A stretch of DNA of 7,263 bases from Micrococcales bacterium. GTDB lineage: Bacteria; Actinomycetota; Actinomycetes; Actinomycetales; Dermatophilaceae. The DNA is taken from positions 12,404-19,666 of the forward strand of contig PMJN01000462.1 of the NCBI GenBank assembly GCA_003157445.1. Direction: 5' to 3'. Each line of letters opens with the position of its first letter. Position 1 is the first letter of the stretch. The notes below the pieces were generated by a model. It made no database searches, had not been told where the DNA came from, and saw only the letters and a list, made by a program, of their open reading frames with translations. Made by a program: the position numbers and the translations under genes. Shown piece by piece: positions 6,412 to 7,263 of the stretch.

Positions 6412-6759
6412 CTACAACTTCGCCGCGATGGCGGTGGCGAGCTTCTTCTCATCGGAGCGGGACGGGCGATCGCCCGGCGGGCTGACTGCAACTCGCAGAT
6501 AGGAGTCGCCCTTGAGCACGTTCACAGAGGCGTAGCCGTCGTGGTCGGCCTGGTCGCTGTAGCCGGTGATCGGCTGGGCGTGGACCGGCGGTGAGGACTT
6601 GTAGCTGTTGTAGCAGGACAAGGCATCGGAGCCCCTGACCACCACGACTCGCCCAGAATCGGCCTGGGCCACGTTCGGGGGGGGGGTTGGATCACGAGCG
6701 GAACTGGTCCCGGTTGGTCCGGGTGAGACTTCCCAGTCCGTGTCGGGGCCAAAGGTCAA
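6412..6759 (-). CDS. Hypothetical protein, probably a 5'-truncated exported protein
   Basis: The frame is open from just after a TAG at 6792-6790 to the TAG at 6414-6412. Only a weak TTG (6759) could start it, giving 115 residues. The first 30 residues are low-complexity and rich in Pro, Thr and Ser, like the linker of an exported protein. The rest looks like a small folded domain: SGRVVVVRGSDALSCYNSY, a GYASVNVLKGDSYLRVAVS strand pair, and a C-terminal helix DEKKLATAIAAKL. I do not recognise the family. There is no signal peptide or lipobox, so the true N-terminus seems lost. A run of ten C on this strand (6686-6677, ACC CCC CCC CCG) lies in the linker and could shift the frame. Third codon positions favour this frame. 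It ends 115 bases upstream of the SerA remnant's start, same strand. Confidence 0.42.
   Translation of the reverse strand: MTFGPDTDWEVSPGPTGTSSARDPTPPPNVAQADSGRVVVVRGSDALSCYNSYKSSPPVHAQPITGYSDQADHDGYASVNVLKGDSYLRVAVSPPGDRPSRSDEKKLATAIAAKL
6677..6686. repeat. Ten-base poly-G/poly-C homopolymer
   Basis: Ten consecutive G on the plus strand, inside the Pro-rich part of the hypothetical minus-strand frame, where they read as codons for Thr and Pro. Tracts of this length slip during replication and are also a frequent source of length errors in assemblies. Either would change the reading frame of the hypothetical gene's 5' part. Confidence 0.9.
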
Positions 6760-6793
6760 GGCCCAGGACCTAGCGATACCGGTACCGCGGGGC

Positions 6794-6799
6794 TAGCGT
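6794..6799 (+). promoter_or_regulatory. Possible -10 element for a leaderless coxS-type transcript
   Basis: TAGCGT fits the actinobacterial TANNNT -10 pattern and ends seven bases before the GTG at 6807, so transcription would begin at or next to the start codon. The nearest purine-rich run, GGGG (6789-6792), is 14 bases from the start, too far for a good Shine-Dalgarno. No convincing -35 is seen. Leaderless mRNAs are common in actinobacteria. Confidence 0.28.
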
Positions 6800-6806
6800 T
6801 TGCGAT

Positions 6807-7263
6807 GTGGTGCGACTCATCATCAATGGCAATGAGCACACAGTCGATGAGCCGTCGGGGCGGACACTGCTTGATGTGCTGCGTGAGGATCTGCACCTGA
6901 CCGGGGCTAAGTACGGATGTGGCGAGGGGCGGTGCGGCGCATGCACGGTGCTGCTCGATGGGATCGCGGTCCGGGCATGCATGGAGGACCTCGAGATGAT
7001 CGACGGCGCTGCCGTGAGCACGGTGGAGGGGTTGGCTCGCGAGGGACATCTGCATGCTGTGCAGGCCGCGTTCGTGCAGGCACGCTCGCTGCAGTGCGGG
7101 TACTGCACACCTGGCATGGTGATGTCGGTCGTGTCGTTGATCGAGCGGGATGGGATGCCCAGCGATGAGGTGATCCATCAAGGGCTTGCCGGCAACATCT
7201 GCCGGTGTGGCGGGTACCCAAGGATTGTGCAAGCGGTTCACGCAGCCGCCGCGATGCAAGGGG
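6807..7263 (+). CDS. [2Fe-2S] subunit of a molybdenum hydroxylase (CoxS/XdhC type), right end outside window
   Basis: The 152 visible codons cover almost a whole small subunit of the xanthine dehydrogenase/CO dehydrogenase family, usually about 155-165 residues. The N-terminal plant-type ferredoxin cluster is bound by Cys38, Cys43, Cys46 and Cys58 (YGCGEGRCGACTVLLDG, then AC). The C-terminal four-helix cluster uses Cys97 and Cys100 (QCGYCTPGM) and Cys132 and Cys134 (NICRCGGYPRI). The CRCGGYPRI ending, rather than CRCTGY, resembles isoquinoline 1-oxidoreductase-like and aldehyde oxidase-like branches. The subunit passes electrons between the molybdopterin subunit and FAD or another acceptor in the cytoplasm. 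The catalytic (and perhaps FAD) subunits are expected just beyond the right edge. The start is GTG 6807 or the adjacent GTG 6810, both in frame and giving the family's VRLIING beginning. The substrate cannot be told from this subunit. Confidence 0.95.
   Translation, partial: MVRLIINGNEHTVDEPSGRTLLDVLREDLHLTGAKYGCGEGRCGACTVLLDGIAVRACMEDLEMIDGAAVSTVEGLAREGHLHAVQAAFVQARSLQCGYCTPGMVMSVVSLIERDGMPSDEVIHQGLAGNICRCGGYPRIVQAVHAAAAMQG

Noticed and set aside
6756..7259. 167-codon minus-strand open frame
   Set aside because: Antisense to the [2Fe-2S] subunit, which carries all eight cluster cysteines.
1..7263. CRISPR array, tRNA, rRNA, transposase or phage genes
   Set aside because: No regularly spaced repeats, cloverleaf-like sequence, rRNA motifs, transposase motifs or terminal inverted repeats were seen on reading both strands.

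Overview
The window is high-GC DNA with GTG starts, mostly G/C third codon positions and purine-rich Shine-Dalgarno sites. The gene families (GerW/YtfJ-like protein, DoxX, short cytidine deaminase, PAS sensor, CoxS-type iron-sulfur subunit) fit a soil or environmental actinobacterium. I cannot name a genus. Gene density is low and three of the nine gene-like units look damaged, so this resembles a decaying or rearranged chromosomal region rather than an intact cluster.

Layout, left to right. (1) 728 to 1, minus strand: the N-terminal part of a tandem-PAS signalling protein whose output domain lies beyond the left edge. (2) About 809-1359: no recognisable gene. (3) About 1360-2047, plus strand: the remains of an M19 (renal/membrane-type) dipeptidase that has lost its N-terminal third and carries two single-base deletions. 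(4) A strong hairpin at 2135-2165 separates it from a convergent GerW/YtfJ-family gene (2539-2180, minus). The gerW leader contains two further inverted repeats. (5) About 2683-3073: no convincing gene. (6) 3139-3675, plus: a DoxX-family membrane protein with a putative operator upstream and a terminator-like hairpin downstream.

(7) A minus-strand group reads from 6296 to 3810: an internally deleted D-3-phosphoglycerate dehydrogenase (SerA) remnant, an FAD-linked D-2-hydroxyacid (probably D-2-hydroxyglutarate) dehydrogenase joined to it by a GTGA overlap, and a short cytidine deaminase. (8) 6759-6412, minus: the C-terminal part of an unrecognised, possibly exported protein, with a ten-base homopolymer in its frame. 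(9) 6807 to the right edge, plus: the [2Fe-2S] subunit of a molybdenum hydroxylase (CoxS/XdhC type), probably the first gene of an operon that continues outside.

The most interesting unit is the SerA remnant next to the FAD dehydrogenase. Intact SerA can make D-2-hydroxyglutarate as a side or driving reaction, and a D-2-hydroxyglutarate dehydrogenase recycles it, so the pair makes metabolic sense. Here the SerA gene has lost its whole NAD-binding domain in frame, while keeping the N-terminal part, the C-terminal ACT domain and the overlap with the dehydrogenase. It could be a decaying leader cistron or a repurposed serine-sensing protein. The sequence alone does not decide between these.
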